A DNA stretch of 64,000 nt from Zarea fungicola (lineage: Eukaryota > Ascomycota > Sordariomycetes > Hypocreales > Cordycipitaceae). Position 1 is the first letter of the stretch; each line of letters begins with the position of its first letter. The translations under genes and the position numbers were made by a program. The DNA is taken from the NCBI GenBank assembly GCA_900169235.1, contig FWCC01000238.1, positions 310,001-374,000 on the forward strand, in the 5' to 3' direction. This document shows positions 47,715 through 60,551 of the stretch, piece after piece. Below the pieces are notes generated by a model. It did no database searches. It was not told where the DNA came from and saw only the letters and a list, made by a program, of their open reading frames with translations.

Positions 47715-47756
47715 ATGCTCTTGGTTTCCGACTGCCTCAAACTCGCGAGACGATGA
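47715..47756 (+). promoter_or_regulatory. 13-codon uORF overlapping the C2H2 start as ATGA
   Basis: ATG at 47715 encodes MLLVSDCLKLARR and stops at TGA 47754-47756. The stop overlaps the main ATG (47753-47755) in the arrangement ATGA, in a different frame. This geometry would allow reinitiation or force leaky scanning. Confidence 0.6.
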
Positions 47757-50700
47757 ACACCGTTACAAACGGTGCACGCAGCTTCTCGCCGCCGCCCAAA
47801 AATCGCCATACAGATCCTGCAGGCGGCGACGGCGACTGGTCTTCCTATAACCAGTACCAGCAGCAGCCCTCGCTCTACCGATCAAACTCTAGAGTCCATG
47901 ACTCCCGGGTCCCCAATCACCATTCCGCGGAAAACGAGCCTCTCAAAAAGTCGGCCAGCAAAATGCCCGTCCACGCTGCTCTGAACAGCGTGGACGACCC
48001 CTCTCGCCAACCCAATATGTCCAAGCTGTTTGACACTGTTCCCATGAGTCACAAGTCCTTTCTCGACCCAGAGTACGAGGCTGAGATGCTCCGACACAAG
48101 CGTGATATTTTACAGTCTGTCGTTGACTCCCACGGTACCTCGTCCCAATTTGAGCCGAATCCTGAGCCCTTACTGACTCTTGTAGACATTTCTAGCAGCG
48201 TTCCCATCCTCTCGTATCTAGACGAGTGCCGCATGCTTCAATACATGTGCGAGTGTCTCGAAGCTGCTTGCATGCTTAAAGGTAGGGTTACCCTCTTGCA
48301 ACGGCCATTTTCTGCATCTAACGGTCTACAGGCCTCGACGCCAACCAGCAGCTGAGAGCCTCCGCCTCTAGCGCTCCCGCCAGTTTCAGGCCCTGGCTTT
48401 CGCGTAACCTCACAAAAAAGGACCCCGTCTTTACAAGCATCATTGCCGGAACTCGGAGCCTTGATGATATTCCTCGCACGCTCAAGTGTCCGGTTCGCGG
48501 CTGCCGCCACTATGTCTATGGCTTCACGGGCAGAGAGGAGCTGGAATCTCATGCGCGCACTCATATGATCGCAGGCGAGGAGCAGCTCCAGGAGCAGGAC
48601 GAAATTGACGCCCGCCTCGCCAAACAGTACCCTAGTAAACCAGAGTTGGATCCCGTCCAGCAGCCGCGAACACCGCCCGACCAGCGCCAACCGGCCGATA
48701 TGGAGTATAGCCGGTCCCGTCCCGATGCCATGGACCACGATGGCATCCAACCACATGCATTTATGCGTCCCAAGTCACCAACATTAACCGGTACGACACT
48801 CTCGCCAAACCCCGATGGAGCTGCGTACGGCGAAGTTAACCATCACCGATATTTTCCTCCTTCAGAGCCTCACATCTCCCCGCAGCCCCGCCATAATGAG
48901 TCGGAGTTACGCTGCGAATCGAGGCACTACGAAACGCTGCCGCCCATCCGACAACTGGATCTTCCTTCTGATCAGGGATCTCACACTAATGGCTATGTAT
49001 CCACTTCACAGTCGCAGGCTCCGTCGCATACCTCGCAACTACCTCGTCTAGATACACTGCCCGGCTCCTCCCGCCGGTCTGATCCTCCTCTTTCACCTCG
49101 TGCTCGACTTCGGGCTCAGGTGCATAATCGCATAGAGTCTGACATTCATTCGCCCACGCACTCCTTGTTGAGCGCTCAGGAATCTCTCCCGCCCTTCTTG
49201 TCTCTGAACCGCGATGGCAGCTCAGTCTCTCAGCGCCTCGAAACCATCAAGGAAGCAAATGGGGTAAAGTCTGAAAACAAGGGAACCAAGGAGCAGAAGG
49301 ATGTGGAAGAGGCTTGTCTTCGCTGTGCTGGGCAAGAGGCAGGGACCTGCAAATGTATTGTGCCCCTTCGACACGACGATTCACACTGGTACCGTGTCGA
49401 TACGTATAGAGGCACCGTTGCTTCTGTTGCCAAGAGTTTGGTTCCTGGAGCACCAATCGGCGAACGACCAGGAAGACACAGCACCCTCCTATCCGGCCCT
49501 ATTCGACAGACCGCCGTGCGCAAAGTTCGACGCGATGTCGATGACTACCTCCGCTCTATCCTCCGCTTTCCTGACAACATCCGAGCCGGCATTCGTGACA
49601 GCACCGACTTCAGCGATTCATTTTGGCGAATGGGTGACTTGAGTAATGAGAAGAACATTATCGAGCAGATTGTCGCCTCCAACGCTTGGAATATTTTCAC
49701 GCCCCCTCCTGTCATACTATGCACGCTACTTGATAACACACTGAAGACGGGAAAACCTTACAACATTATTCGCATTATTGTCGCTAGCGGCCGATTTTCT
49801 GCCGGCCGCCGAGCTGAAGAGCATATTAACCCTGCCCTGTATCATGCCAAGCATCTTCTCCGAGAAACTGTCCTATACGGCCTGGCTGGGAGCAGACCCT
49901 TCCTGGACGTCAAGTTTGCAGAGAACCGGGGCCTGCCGTTTCCAGACAACGCAGTACGAGATGACCAGGCTGAGGTTGTAGAATTTTGCATGACCACTTT
50001 CCTCCGCGCGTTTGAGTCGAGCTGCAGGGATACAACCACCAAGTCGCCAAAGCAGTGGATGGCCTTGTTCTCGTCCTTGATACTCTTTAGCTTGGCCGGT
50101 AGTATTCTTGGCGGCGCAGCAAAGGCTTCCCTTGACAATCCTATTAACGCAGACGATCATACATTTGCCCTCGGGTTTACGGAAACGCTTCACAGCACAT
50201 ACTCTGTTTTGGTGGAACTGTTCACCAGCAGTGGCCCCGTCCTGTTCGACCACGTGTCTCAAGATTGGGAGGAGGAAGATGTAATAGCATATGATATGAT
50301 GGCTAACGCACTACAGCTTGGTGACTGGAGGGCCCGCGGTATCAGCAACTCGGAAGAATTCCTTCGAGCTCTGTTGATAGCCAACGATCACGAAGTTGTC
50401 GAATCTTCGAAACATGTCGCAAAAGCACCCTTCAAAATTCGACAGCAATCGTCATACTCCGAAAACTCAATGCGAAACAAGCGATCCAACTTGGAGGACT
50501 CATATCCAGGACGCCGCCGAGTGTCGCACCACCAGGCTGACTCGATTATGTCTCGCATGCAAATAGACACCAACGGCAGAAGCCATCACAGCGAAGGCGT
50601 CGCCGAAACCTCAAGAACACCAGCCCATGCGCTTCAAATCCCCGCACTCAAGACCGAATTTTCGCCGTCCGAGTCAGGCTCATTCAGGATGCGTGAGCTT

Positions 50701-52533
50701 GTGCGCTCTGAGACTGGCTCGTCGAGGATTCTTGACAACTCATGGCGCTCGCTGCCCTCAGGTCGCTCATCGCCAGGGCCAACAGAGTCCGACGTTGCAT
50801 CACCTGGTGGTTTCGCCTCTCCTGACGAAAGGTCGCCGATGTCCATGGCAAACATTATTGGCAAAGTTGGCCCTTCCTCTCACCTTGACAGCAGACCACA
50901 CAGTCCAAGGAGCGAAATGGGATACGGGTACTCAAGCCAACGTGGCAGCCGCTCAGCTTCGCACGGCGGGATTGCATCGTTGGGCGAGCAACTGGAGCGA
51001 CAGCCATCGTATGCTGGTTCCTCGTACTCGATCAATTCGGGATCCAACCGCGACAATAGCGCCCCTGTTGCCATTCCCTCAGGGCCACCCAATATTAAAC
51101 CCACATATCAGCGACCGCCACTACGCCGAGTATACTGCTCGCACTGCAACGACTATCCCGAGGGCTTTCGCGGTGAGCATGAGCTGCGTCGTCACTCGCA
51201 TGCCCGCCACGCTGCCTTGGTCCGCCGATGGGTCTGCAGAGAACCTCCCAGGAGACACCCTAACCAACCATGGACGTCTGTGCCACTTAATACCTGCAAA
51301 TCGTGCATGGCTCAGAAAAGCTACGGCGCGTATTACAATGCCGCCGCGCATCTTCGCCGCGCTCATTTCCCCCCCGTCCGTAACGGCAAATCCGCTAGCG
51401 ACTGGCCTTCCATGTCCGTACTCAAGGAGTGGATGCAGGAGGTCTGCGTTGCGCCAGAGAGCGAGGGCAAGGGCAAGGGCAAGGGCAGGGCAACATCTGA
51501 CGGCCAATATGTCGATCTGGACAGCGATGACGAAATGGAGGATACTGGGTACCAAGAGCATCCAGCCGAGGCCACCAGAGAAGTGTATGAGAGTACGGCC
51601 TCCGCGAGCAATACTGCCGCCGCCGGAGAGGCTACAGACGAGCCAGCAGGTGGGCAAAAATGTCCTTATCCTGAGTGTGGCCGTGTGCTCCGTGACCTCG
51701 CTGCGCACATGCTGACCCACCAAGCTGAGCGACCAGAGAAGTGCCCGGTTCCGTCGTGCGTGTACCACACGAAGGGCTTCGCGCGCAAGTACGACAAGAA
51801 CCGCCATGCATTAACACACTACCGTGGAACTCTCATTTGCCCTCTGTGCCCAATCAAAGGCGAGAACCATGTCGACAGTGTGTTTAGCCGTGCAGACGTC
51901 TTTAAGAGACACCTTGCTTCAGCTCACAGCGTCGAGACGAGTGCCGGTGCCCAGGGCAATGGTGAAGACGGCGCATCTACTGTGTCTGCCCCTCCTGAAA
52001 GCTCCATGTCCATGTTGATGTCGCGTCCTGTTCCTGACCCAAAGACGCTTCAAGGCCAGGGCCGCTGCTCCATCTGCGATGTCTACTACCCTTACGCGCA
52101 AGAATTCTACGAACACCTCGACGAGTGCGTTCTTGCAGCGCTCGTGTCCCCTGAAGTGTTGTCCACCACGCATAGCATCGTCGGTGGGCGTACCAACTAC
52201 GCAGCCATGCCTCCACCGCCGCCGCCACGGGCTGGTTCGCCAGCATTCTCTGTTGGCTCTGCCCGCTCGCACAATACACAGGGCAGCCGTATGCACCCAC
52301 AGGCACCAGCGTCAGCATCAGCACCGGGGTATAGCTACCGCCCGCACTCGGATCATGGGTCCCGACCAGATAGTTCCGCCTCGGGGAGAAGCTTCGACTC
52401 GGGTAACTATGGTGCGCGGCGATCAGGCTTGATTCATGTGCATGCACGCACACAGCTGCACGCTCCACGACCGATGGCTGTGCCTATGGCACCACCGTCA
52501 ACGTGCGGATCGTTTGATTCTGATTTGAACTAG
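47753..52533 (+). CDS. Large multi-finger C2H2 zinc-finger protein
   Basis: Two exons (47753-48281, 48332-52533) give 1576 residues. The 50-base intron has a GTAGGG donor, CTAAC branch and TACAG acceptor. A first finger (CPVRGC...H-x3-H, Cys229, Cys234, His250, His254) is followed by a Pro/Ser/His-rich linker. A predicted helical core at about 500-800 begins DDYLRSILRFPDNIRAGI and contains WNIFTPPPVILCTLL and PYNIIRIIVASGRF. Clustered C-terminal fingers follow: YCSHCNDYPEGF (about 1110), CKSCMAQKSYG (about 1170), KCPYPECGRVLRDLAAHMLTH (about 1286, abbreviated), CPVPSCVYHTKGF (about 1315), ICPLCPIKGENH (about 1348) and a last CSICDVYYPYAQEFYEHLDEC (about 1421). Several spacings are non-standard. 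It is probably a nuclear regulator conserved in filamentous ascomycetes; targets are unknown. Ser/Gly/Lys repeats (GKGKGKG) mark disordered parts. Two uORFs precede it. Confidence 0.85.
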
Positions 52534-53672
52534 GCCTTGTTGTTACAAGAACAAGTCTTCTGTTTATTTTGCATTTAAACTTTGATTGGGTTATTTATTC
52601 AATATATTGGGGGGCAAAGGCATTGGCAGGGTCCTACAGTACATGAGGCTTCCTAACTAAACCTTTTTGAGGGGAGTTTTCAAACCCATCTCTTTTCCTG
52701 TCCTGGGCAAAAGGATTATTCTTGTGACGATATATTTTTTGTATATATATTTTTGTAGCACTGTATATACATATATACAATGGAGGCGTCATCTGGTTGC
52801 TTTGGGAGGTTTCTTTTTTTCTTCTTTTTTTGATATCTTCGCCGGCCTTATTTATGTTCTATCTAGTAACGAACTTTTTTTTTTTTTTGAACACCTGATG
52901 TATTTTGTCTGGAGTTTGCTCCGTCTTTGCTCCTTCAAGTTCAGTATATATTTGCCTGCCATTTTCTTCCAGGTCTCAACTTGATTCAATAGCATTCATT
53001 TTCTTGGTGCATTTATCCTTTAGTCCGTTTTAGCTTCGCATTGATGGACAAGTGTGTTGCTTGTTCTCTCTCTTTATGATCGCAATATGTTCGCAGTTAT
53101 GAACAATACATTCCCCTTCCCCGGCGGTGACGCAAGCCTGAATCCTACTTAACTCATCAATCATCATCAATCTTCATCAATAATCAATAAGAGAGTTTCC
53201 CACTCTAGCAACTCTTCGCTTTGCCCAACGGTATGGATTGAGTAGATGGATATGTGGTTCAAGTCATTGGATAGTGGGACTACAATGCATCAGTTCTCGC
53301 TGTTTTACTTTTGCGAGTTTGCATTCGGTAGCGTCTCCGCTGTATTCCATTCAAATAATGGACAAAGTAAGGGACACTAAGTTTCAAATTGGATAGAATA
53401 ATACTTGGGTATTAAATTTGCATGCCCTGTCCACATTAAATCCAGAATAAAACCCTACAAGTAACCACATCAAGCAGGTTACATGCTTCCGAGTTTTAAT
53501 TAAAAAATGCAAGTTCTGTTGTTTTCCTCATTGCAAAAGAGAGAGAAAAAACGACGGCAGTGTAAATAAAGCGCTATATGCATTCCTGGCGCATTTTTTT
53601 GGTCCATGACACAATTCTAATATAAATTCAAGAACGGGGCTTCAAAAGAACAACACTCGAGAGTCTGCGTCT
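52534..53672. other. Convergent 3' spacer
   Basis: 1.1 kb, AT-rich, with TATATAT words and T-runs (52800-52890) and an ATCA-rich stretch at 53155-53190. No supported gene. Confidence 0.6.
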
Positions 53673-55752
53673 CTATTTTTCAGACTCGTGGGCAATCTTC
53701 TCGCCCAAAACGCCTCGGTTGTGGAGAGCGGGAGGGGCGGACCGCTTAAAGTACTCGTGAATCTCCTGGGAAAATTCGCCATCATCGCCCATTCCATGGT
53801 CGTGTTCGTTGTTCTCTGTCTCCTTGGGACCGCGGGTGGCCTGTACCTGCTCCCACTCACGGCGCATGTCGGCAACTTTGGCGGCCCAGTCCTTTTCGGG
53901 GTCGTACGACTTGGCAAGACCGCGGAGACGCTCCCAGACGGACAAGTGCTTGGGGTTGACAGCGACACCGTGGTACTCCTCGGCACGGCCCTCGCGAATG
54001 TAGCGCCAGCGACGCTCCTGTTCCTTGAGATCGAGACCAGTGGTATCGGGAAGGAAGAGGTACGTCAGAAGCATACCGGCAAGACCGAACCAAGGGACGA
54101 CGAGGAACTTGGTCTTCGTATCAATGTAGTTGTACAGGACGGAGGCGAGGAGAGCACCAGCCTTGCCCATACAGGCAGAGAAACCGTGGGCGGTAGCACG
54201 GATGGGAGTAGGGAAGACTTCACCAGCGACGAGGAAGGTGACGGAGTTGGGGCCAAACTGGTTGAAGAAGGACGAGAGGAAGTACATGGCCTGGAAGGCG
54301 TGGATGCCAGCCGGGCTGCTGTAGTAGTCATACTTGAAGGCGGGGATAACAAACATGAGGAAGCACATGAAAAAGCCAACCTGCTGCATCATCTTGCGGC
54401 CATACATTTTGTTATCAATGAGGAAGGAAGCGGCGTAGTAACCACATAAAGAAACGACAATGTTGACGAGGTTCCAGCTCCAGTTGGTAAGGAGATTGTT
54501 GGGGTTCTTGGAAATGACGCTGATGAACTGACCCTGGAACAGCTTGTTGCCGTAGAAGAAGACATCGTTGCAGAACCAGGTGCCGGCAGTGGCAACCAGG
54601 CGTCCACCAAACTGGGTGAAGCAGTACTTTAGGGCAGTGACATCATAGCCAGTAACAGAAGTGCGTGCCTTGGCGGCAGCAAGCTGCTTGGAGGGGTTGG
54701 GCATCTTCCAGGTTCTGTAGTAGACGAGCCAAAGAGTGCCAATGGCGGGGAAGGCGAAGGAGAGGCGGAAAGCGTACTGGGCGGCGCTGTGGCTGTAGGG
54801 AGGGGAACCAGAGCCCTTGTTGAAGATGACAAGGAGAACGATGAGCAGAACCTGGTTGACAAACTGTCCCCAGCCCTGCATGAGGAAGGCCATTGTGACG
54901 CGGCGGCCACGATGAAGTCTGTCCTCCTTGGTGGAGACACGGCCAGACGAGGAGACACCCTCGAGGGACGAAGTGGCGGTGATGGGGTATTCACCACCAA
55001 CTCCGAGACTGTAGAAGAAGAGAGACCAAGCGTAGCAGATGACCCAGCCCTGGAGCGTCATGCCCCACGACGCTGTGAGCATGAGGAGACCAATGAACAT
55101 GATGATGGCATCCTGAATGAGACCCCAGCGACGACCGATCCAGTCTCCAATGACCTGATTTAAAATTAGCAGCTGCAAGTAACCGTGAACAGAGGCAGGA
55201 ATGGAATATACTTACACCAACAAACACCTGACCGACCATGATACCAATAATCTCGAGGTAAGTGACTGAGGCGAGCCAGTTTGTGCTGCAGACTTTGTTG
55301 TGTTTGCCCCAACACTCTGGCCAGACCTGGGCGAAGAGAGGCTGGAGGTTGCCAATGGAGAAGAGAACATAACCTTCAAGACCTAGACCGGCACCAGGAA
55401 TGACGGCGTGGCGGAAGTACCAGCCGAGAGGAGACAGGGGATCCTTCTTGACCATGGCGCCGATGGTAGCGAGCTCCTCAGCGGCAGCCTGGCGATCGAC
55501 GGAGGAGACGAAGCGGAAGCGCTCGGTAAAGGGTAAATCAGCCCAGTAGACACCCTCGGGGGTGTAGCTGTCGTCGGGTCGAGTTACATGGCTAAAGATG
55601 CGACGCTCTTCGGGGGTGGTGCCGTAGACGGAGTCCTCGCCGCTTTCACTGCCAACTGGTCCGTGAGGAACTGGGATCTCGCCAGGGATGACGGAATGGT
55701 GGTGTTGCTGATGGGGAGCAGCAGGCTCGACCTGATCAGATGAATCGGCCAT
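53673..55752 (-). CDS. MFS permease of the phosphate:H+ symporter (PHS, Pho84/Git1-like) type
   Basis: Two exons (55216-55752, 53673-55154) give 672 residues. The 61-base intron has donor GTAAGT and acceptor AATCAG. About 110 hydrophilic residues precede the first membrane segment. MFS motif A (GDWIGRRWG) follows the second helix; GVGGEYPITATSS is the family-specific helix-4 motif. The second half carries FGPNSVTFLVAGEVFPT and RATAHGFSACMGKAGA, matching the Pho84-like pattern, and a cytosolic GLDLKEQERRW after helix 12. The C-terminal tail of about 110 residues is charged. It should import inorganic phosphate or a glycerophosphodiester across the plasma membrane with protons; which one cannot be decided here. 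The start lies in a good context (GCCATGG). No CACGTG box is seen within 400 bases upstream. Confidence 0.85.
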
Positions 55753-58700
55753 GGCTGCTTGGCAGATTTGGATGCTTGGCCCTTGGCGAAAGTGGTGTTG
55801 TTTCTTTTCCTTGGGTGCGCTTGGCGGTGCAACCTACTACAGACGCTGAGTGTTGCTAGTTTTGTTGCTCGAATCTTTTCCAATCACAAGGAGGGAAGCA
55901 GGAAAAGGCCAAAGCCAAAAGCAGCACGCTACACTGTGTGAGCAACGTTTGCTTTGTTGAGGCGAGTGTTTGAAAAGAATGAGAGAAAGCTCTGGGGAGT
56001 GGGAAGACGGAAGAGCGAAGAGCGCCAGTATTATATTTGGCTGTGGCAAGCCTGGGCACTGGCGGGAGTGGGGGACGCAAGACTGGACGGATGAGGGTTG
56101 AAAGTCTATCCACTACAGGACCCAATGGAACTAAAAATGAGGCGAGTCCATTATTATTATTTTTTGTCTTATAGAAGAACTAGAGCTAGAGTATAAAATC
56201 CGCGCGGTGGCAACCAAGCAAAAAGCCCGAAGTTTCAATACGGTCATGGCTGTATTTTTTTTTTTTTTTAACACGGAGCCGCTTTTAGAAGTGGCGCCCC
56301 ATCCCGGTCCCGGTGACGGCATGGCCTTGTGGCTTGCTGGCTAGGGGTTCTATGGGCGGTGCTGGTGGGGGTGATGTACACTTAGTAAGGTGTTATTGTC
56401 AAGTAGGTACTGCTTGCGTCTGTTGCAGGTAAAACATGTCGGCTGGTGCCGGTCATGCCAGTAACGATGCTGTCAATACGCGCAGTAAAATGAAGAAATG
56501 TCTTGCCATAAAAAGTGAAAGAGAAAATGGGGAAGCAGCATGTCCGTGAAGGATTACTCATTAAGAAAAAAGAAGAAAGAAAAAAAAGCCTGAACCAAAT
56601 TGGTTGGTGGTACGGAGTACATAACTAATGACAAGTAAAAGGTGCTAGTACCAAGAACCTACTTTAGGTACTAACAGAGCTACTCGGTAACCAGCGGAAT
56701 TGCCTACCCCTAGCAGAGTAGATGGCCAGGTGCCAGGGTTTCTCCAGTCAGTTCAGTTCAGTGGCTCCTTCCCCCTCCCGCAGCCGAACGTCCGACTGAG
56801 TGGTTAAAAAAAGCTTGAAACAAGTTGACCAATGGAAGTCTCTGAATCGAACACGCTCTCGATCTCTTCAACATAATAGGTTTGTTAGCCTCCGGCCCCA
56901 CCCACCCACACACTACCTGACCAGATTCGTGTGGCGCCCGCTAGCAGGAGGGCAGTCGGTGTTCGTCAATCTGCCCATGCAAGCAACATACATGATGATT
57001 GCCTGAAAGCAGTCTGACGAACTGTCGTTGAATTTTTCTCTCATTTTTTTTTTTTTTTTTTGGGTAATGTGAATTTTACGCTACTACAGTGTGCCACTCG
57101 CAGTCCGCCAAGCCACCACAAGCCCGTCGGGAATATCACTGCTCTTCTCGTCCCTTTTGCAAAACGCCAGAACAAGGCAATTAGCAGTCATCAACCACAG
57201 TCAGATTCTTCCCCTTGGGCAAAGACAACTTCGCACACTAATCAAGGTTAGAATGGGCACAGAAATTAATAGCCTTTGATTGAACCGTTGGGGGATATCC
57301 ACGTCCTCGTGTCTTCCCCACGCAGTCTCATTGGCCAAAGCAAATGCGTAACTGTCTTGTCCACAGGCACAAACTGTGCCTCTCTGGTCGGAGCCTTCGC
57401 TGCCGCTGTTGCCGAAATTTTGGCTGACAAGTTCCGCCGATCCCTCAGACCCGACAAACAAACTATCTCGTTCGGCTTTGCATTCTCTATTCAGTCACCG
57501 AAGCTGTCGCGTAAAATGCGGCCTTGCCAACCTTCCATGCCCCTGAGCTCCTGCTGTGGTGGCAGCAACGATATGCTCAGTGCCGTCCACCCGGGAATGC
57601 GCCATACGCACAGAATAATGGGAAGCCACGTACTCGCAATCAGGAAACTGCTCGCGTGATGGCCTGCTTCTTTTCAGCGCCACCTCGTCGAGTATCATCC
57701 ACTCTGCGCTCGCCCGGCGGGTTCAGTGACGCTTGGCAACCTGGGCGTGCTGCAAGCATCGTGTCTTTTCTATTTCCCATTGCCCTCCATGCTGCCGGCC
57801 CCGCAGCCTCGACTTGAGAGATTCAGGCCATGGTCTCTGGCGGCGTTGGCGCTAACGCCCGCCTCGGACAGGGGTAAGACTGGTGACCCATACACGACGT
57901 CCACAAGCGGAAAATTACCTCCCGCTGCTTTTACAGTTTATCACGCCTAAGTCACTGTTGGCTCCGTGTCTCAACACCTGTTCTAGAACACCCTGCTGCT
58001 GCCCATTGCGCTCCCGACCACTGTCGCTCCCGGAAACGGGCTTGACAGTTAACTTGTACTATGCCATACTATTTTTGTGTGTTGCCTTGATTCTACGTAC
58101 ATCGAATGCCGCCTACATCTTTCGTGCTGGCAATACGGTAACACCGTTGGCCACCGACCCACAATCACGCATGATCACTGCACTACGAATTTGCAAGCAA
58201 TTGCAATCAGGCCTCGTCAAGTCAAAGCAGGAGATCACCGCTAGCTAATAGCTGTGTCGCCTTGCAGGTATACGATAGTTTAATTTCATGTTCTCACTCT
58301 ATGTCTCACCGGCCTCTGCTGTGCCTATTTTCTAGCATATGCCTTTAGACTCTCCCTACAGATTACTGCATGCATACATTCTCACTTGCCCTGCTCTGCC
58401 TGTCTCAGATACTATTTTTGTCACTCTGCATCAAGACCTTGGCCCAAAATAGACAACAAGTTGTCTGAAACGTTTTCAACGGTGTCGTTTTGTGACACGG
58501 CATTTCCTAGACCCTGACAGGGTGGGAACCAAATGGATCAAACTGAGCCCAGCAGTAAACGGAGGCGGTCCTCAAACGGCAACCTTCGATCTCGGCACCT
58601 CTTTCCAAAGCTTGCCGTGCTGCCGCAAATCCTTACTATTCTTATCGGAATGGCATGTACGGATACCGTAATAGGTATGTGCAGGCAAGGCTATATCACA

Positions 58701-60232
58701 TTCCCCATAGCACGTGTTCTGAGTATTGGACCTGACAGGAGCACGAACAGTTGCAGTCAGATGCAGGTATCGGCGATGCCGTCATTTTTGCGCATTAGAG
58801 TTTTACCAGCCATCGAAACTTGGTATAATCTCTACAAGATAGGCTTTTCCGCAAAAAAGCACCTCTTCGGTTGAGATAGCTACACATTGTTGGTGAGCTG
58901 ATGGCGGCGGTAACCAGCGCAGGTTGGCTGACATCATTCCCATGATGGATTCAAAAGCCTCTTGGCCCTTGTAACTTAGTTTCGTCGCCCATCAACTGGG
59001 AGTCCTCCCCACTCTCCATGTTTTATGAAGATTCTTTCGGCAAAACCGGTTGCTCAACTCGTTGGCTCTATCAGGTTTACGGACTGAGCCACGTGGTCCC
59101 ATCGGACCAACCAGCGTTCTCATCTCAACTTCGACTTTATTATTAACTAGCCTTGTCTTTTATTAGCTCAAACGCAAGGAATTAAAATTCTTTTCTTTTC
59201 TTCTGCAGCCCTATAGAGAGTGCATTCGTCCCTTGATAGAAAACGGGGCACTCCGTAAAATTGTTGTCAGCCCTGTTTCCACAGTGGACGGTTGCAGCGG
59301 CAGTGATTTCCGGAACAAACGGCACTAATAACATTGCTTTATTCCCGGGGAGCTTTTCTGACTTCATTTTCATGGGTGTCGTTTCAATTTTCTTATGCGA
59401 ATGCGGGCCCCTTTCTGGAGATTATTACTCTCCATACTTCGCCGGCTCACGTAACTCGGCACTGCCAATGCAGGCATTTAATAGTGTGTCGGCTTCCCCG
59501 TGCTACTTTTGTTGGACAGGCTTTATCTGTCGTGGGAATTCCAGCCCGTCAACGGTTGAGAGTATGTCTGCATGACTGTGTTCTTGGTGTTCTTCGTTTT
59601 GACGCTCGATGCGGACGCGGCCGTTATCGTGGCAGAGAATGTCGTCCAGAAAAGCTTTCGTTTGAAGGGCTTTCCCATCCCTCTTTGACCTTTGCAGAAA
59701 GAGAATTGTTTTGCTACAGATGAAATGTGCAGCAGTCGCTCGTAGTCGCTCGTAGAATGATCCTGCCAATCCTGGCGACCACAATGGTTGTACAAGGAGC
59801 TGCTTGGAATCCAGTTGCGTGGCATTAAGACTTGCTGTCGAACAGTTTACAAACCACGCTGAATTGCCCTGGGTTAGTTGAGGGATGGTTGTTGACGGAG
59901 GTGAAACTATCATGCTTGTCGTATCATTCCTCATTTGTTGCATGATTGAAAAACTCGCTGATGTCGGCCCTGGCCATTGTGTATTCTCGGACAATCATTG
60001 GACTGCCCATTTGGTTACTCGCTGCAAAGAGCAATAAGTAAGCAAAGGAAATACATATATGCAAACTTTTGTAGGGGTTCCCCAATATATATGTCTAATT
60101 ATCCTAATTATCTTATTAAAGCGATGTGATCTGGTTTCATCAAGAAGATCGCCTACCCTACACGACGAATCACGGTGTAATAACTGTCTATAACTGCTAC
60201 ACCAACCAGCAAAGGATTGGCATTGATACTNN
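55753..60232. other. Spacer upstream of the permease
   Basis: 4.5 kb without a supported gene. It should contain the permease promoter on its left. Visible: a TATAAAA at 56192-56198, an ACGGAGTA copy at 56612, an 18-T run at 57044-57061, a pyrimidine-rich zone at 57700-58250, and a CCACGTGG palindrome at 59089-59096. Open frames of 60-160 codons here lack domains. Two N bases lie at 60231-60232. Confidence 0.45.
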
Positions 60233-60368
60233 TGATACTATTCGAGCATCAATTAGACGTACAACTAAAGCTTATAACTGTAACTCGGTACAACGAGTAA
60301 CCGGTTGGGACTCGCACTACAGTTATTAGAAGTAGTTATCCTTAACGTTGATGCTCGCATTAGTATTA
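60233..60368. repeat. Imperfect inverted repeat with nested arms, possible MITE-like element
   Basis: The outer left arm (60233-60252, containing CGAGCATCAA) is the inverse of 60348-60368 (TTGATGCTCG...), with two mismatches and one gap. The inner arms, 60263-60282 and 60318-60337, share TAACTGTA/TACAGTTA and AACTA/TAGTT. A central CGAGT (60294-60298) pairs with ACTCG (60310-60314) around AACCGGTT. Nearly all of its 136 bases can fold on themselves. It abuts the NN at 60231. Confidence 0.6.
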
Positions 60369-60551
60369 GGGCCTAGCCTTTTGCCAGATATGGTATAAAG
60401 GACTGAGGATTGTTAACACTCACGGAAGTATCAGAAACCAACTGCACGGGAATGCGCGGCGTTGCAAGCCTAAGCATATATTCCAATCTAGTATACACGA
60501 AGACGAATTAAATAAAAGCTTCTATAAAAATCGGAATTGAATGAGATTATT

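Noticed and set aside
50627..51807. 362-codon plus frame and 228-codon minus frame inside the C2H2 gene
   Set aside because: Both overlap the zinc-finger coding frame, which shows clear Cys/His motifs; the others have no domain.
58533..58874. 113-codon plus frame starting MDQTEPSSKRRRSS
   Set aside because: ATG start and natural first residues, but no family recognised and no supporting signals; kept out for lack of evidence.
59503..59994. Minus-strand frame of about 160 codons
   Set aside because: No ATG at its upper end, an equally open overlapping frame, and no domain.
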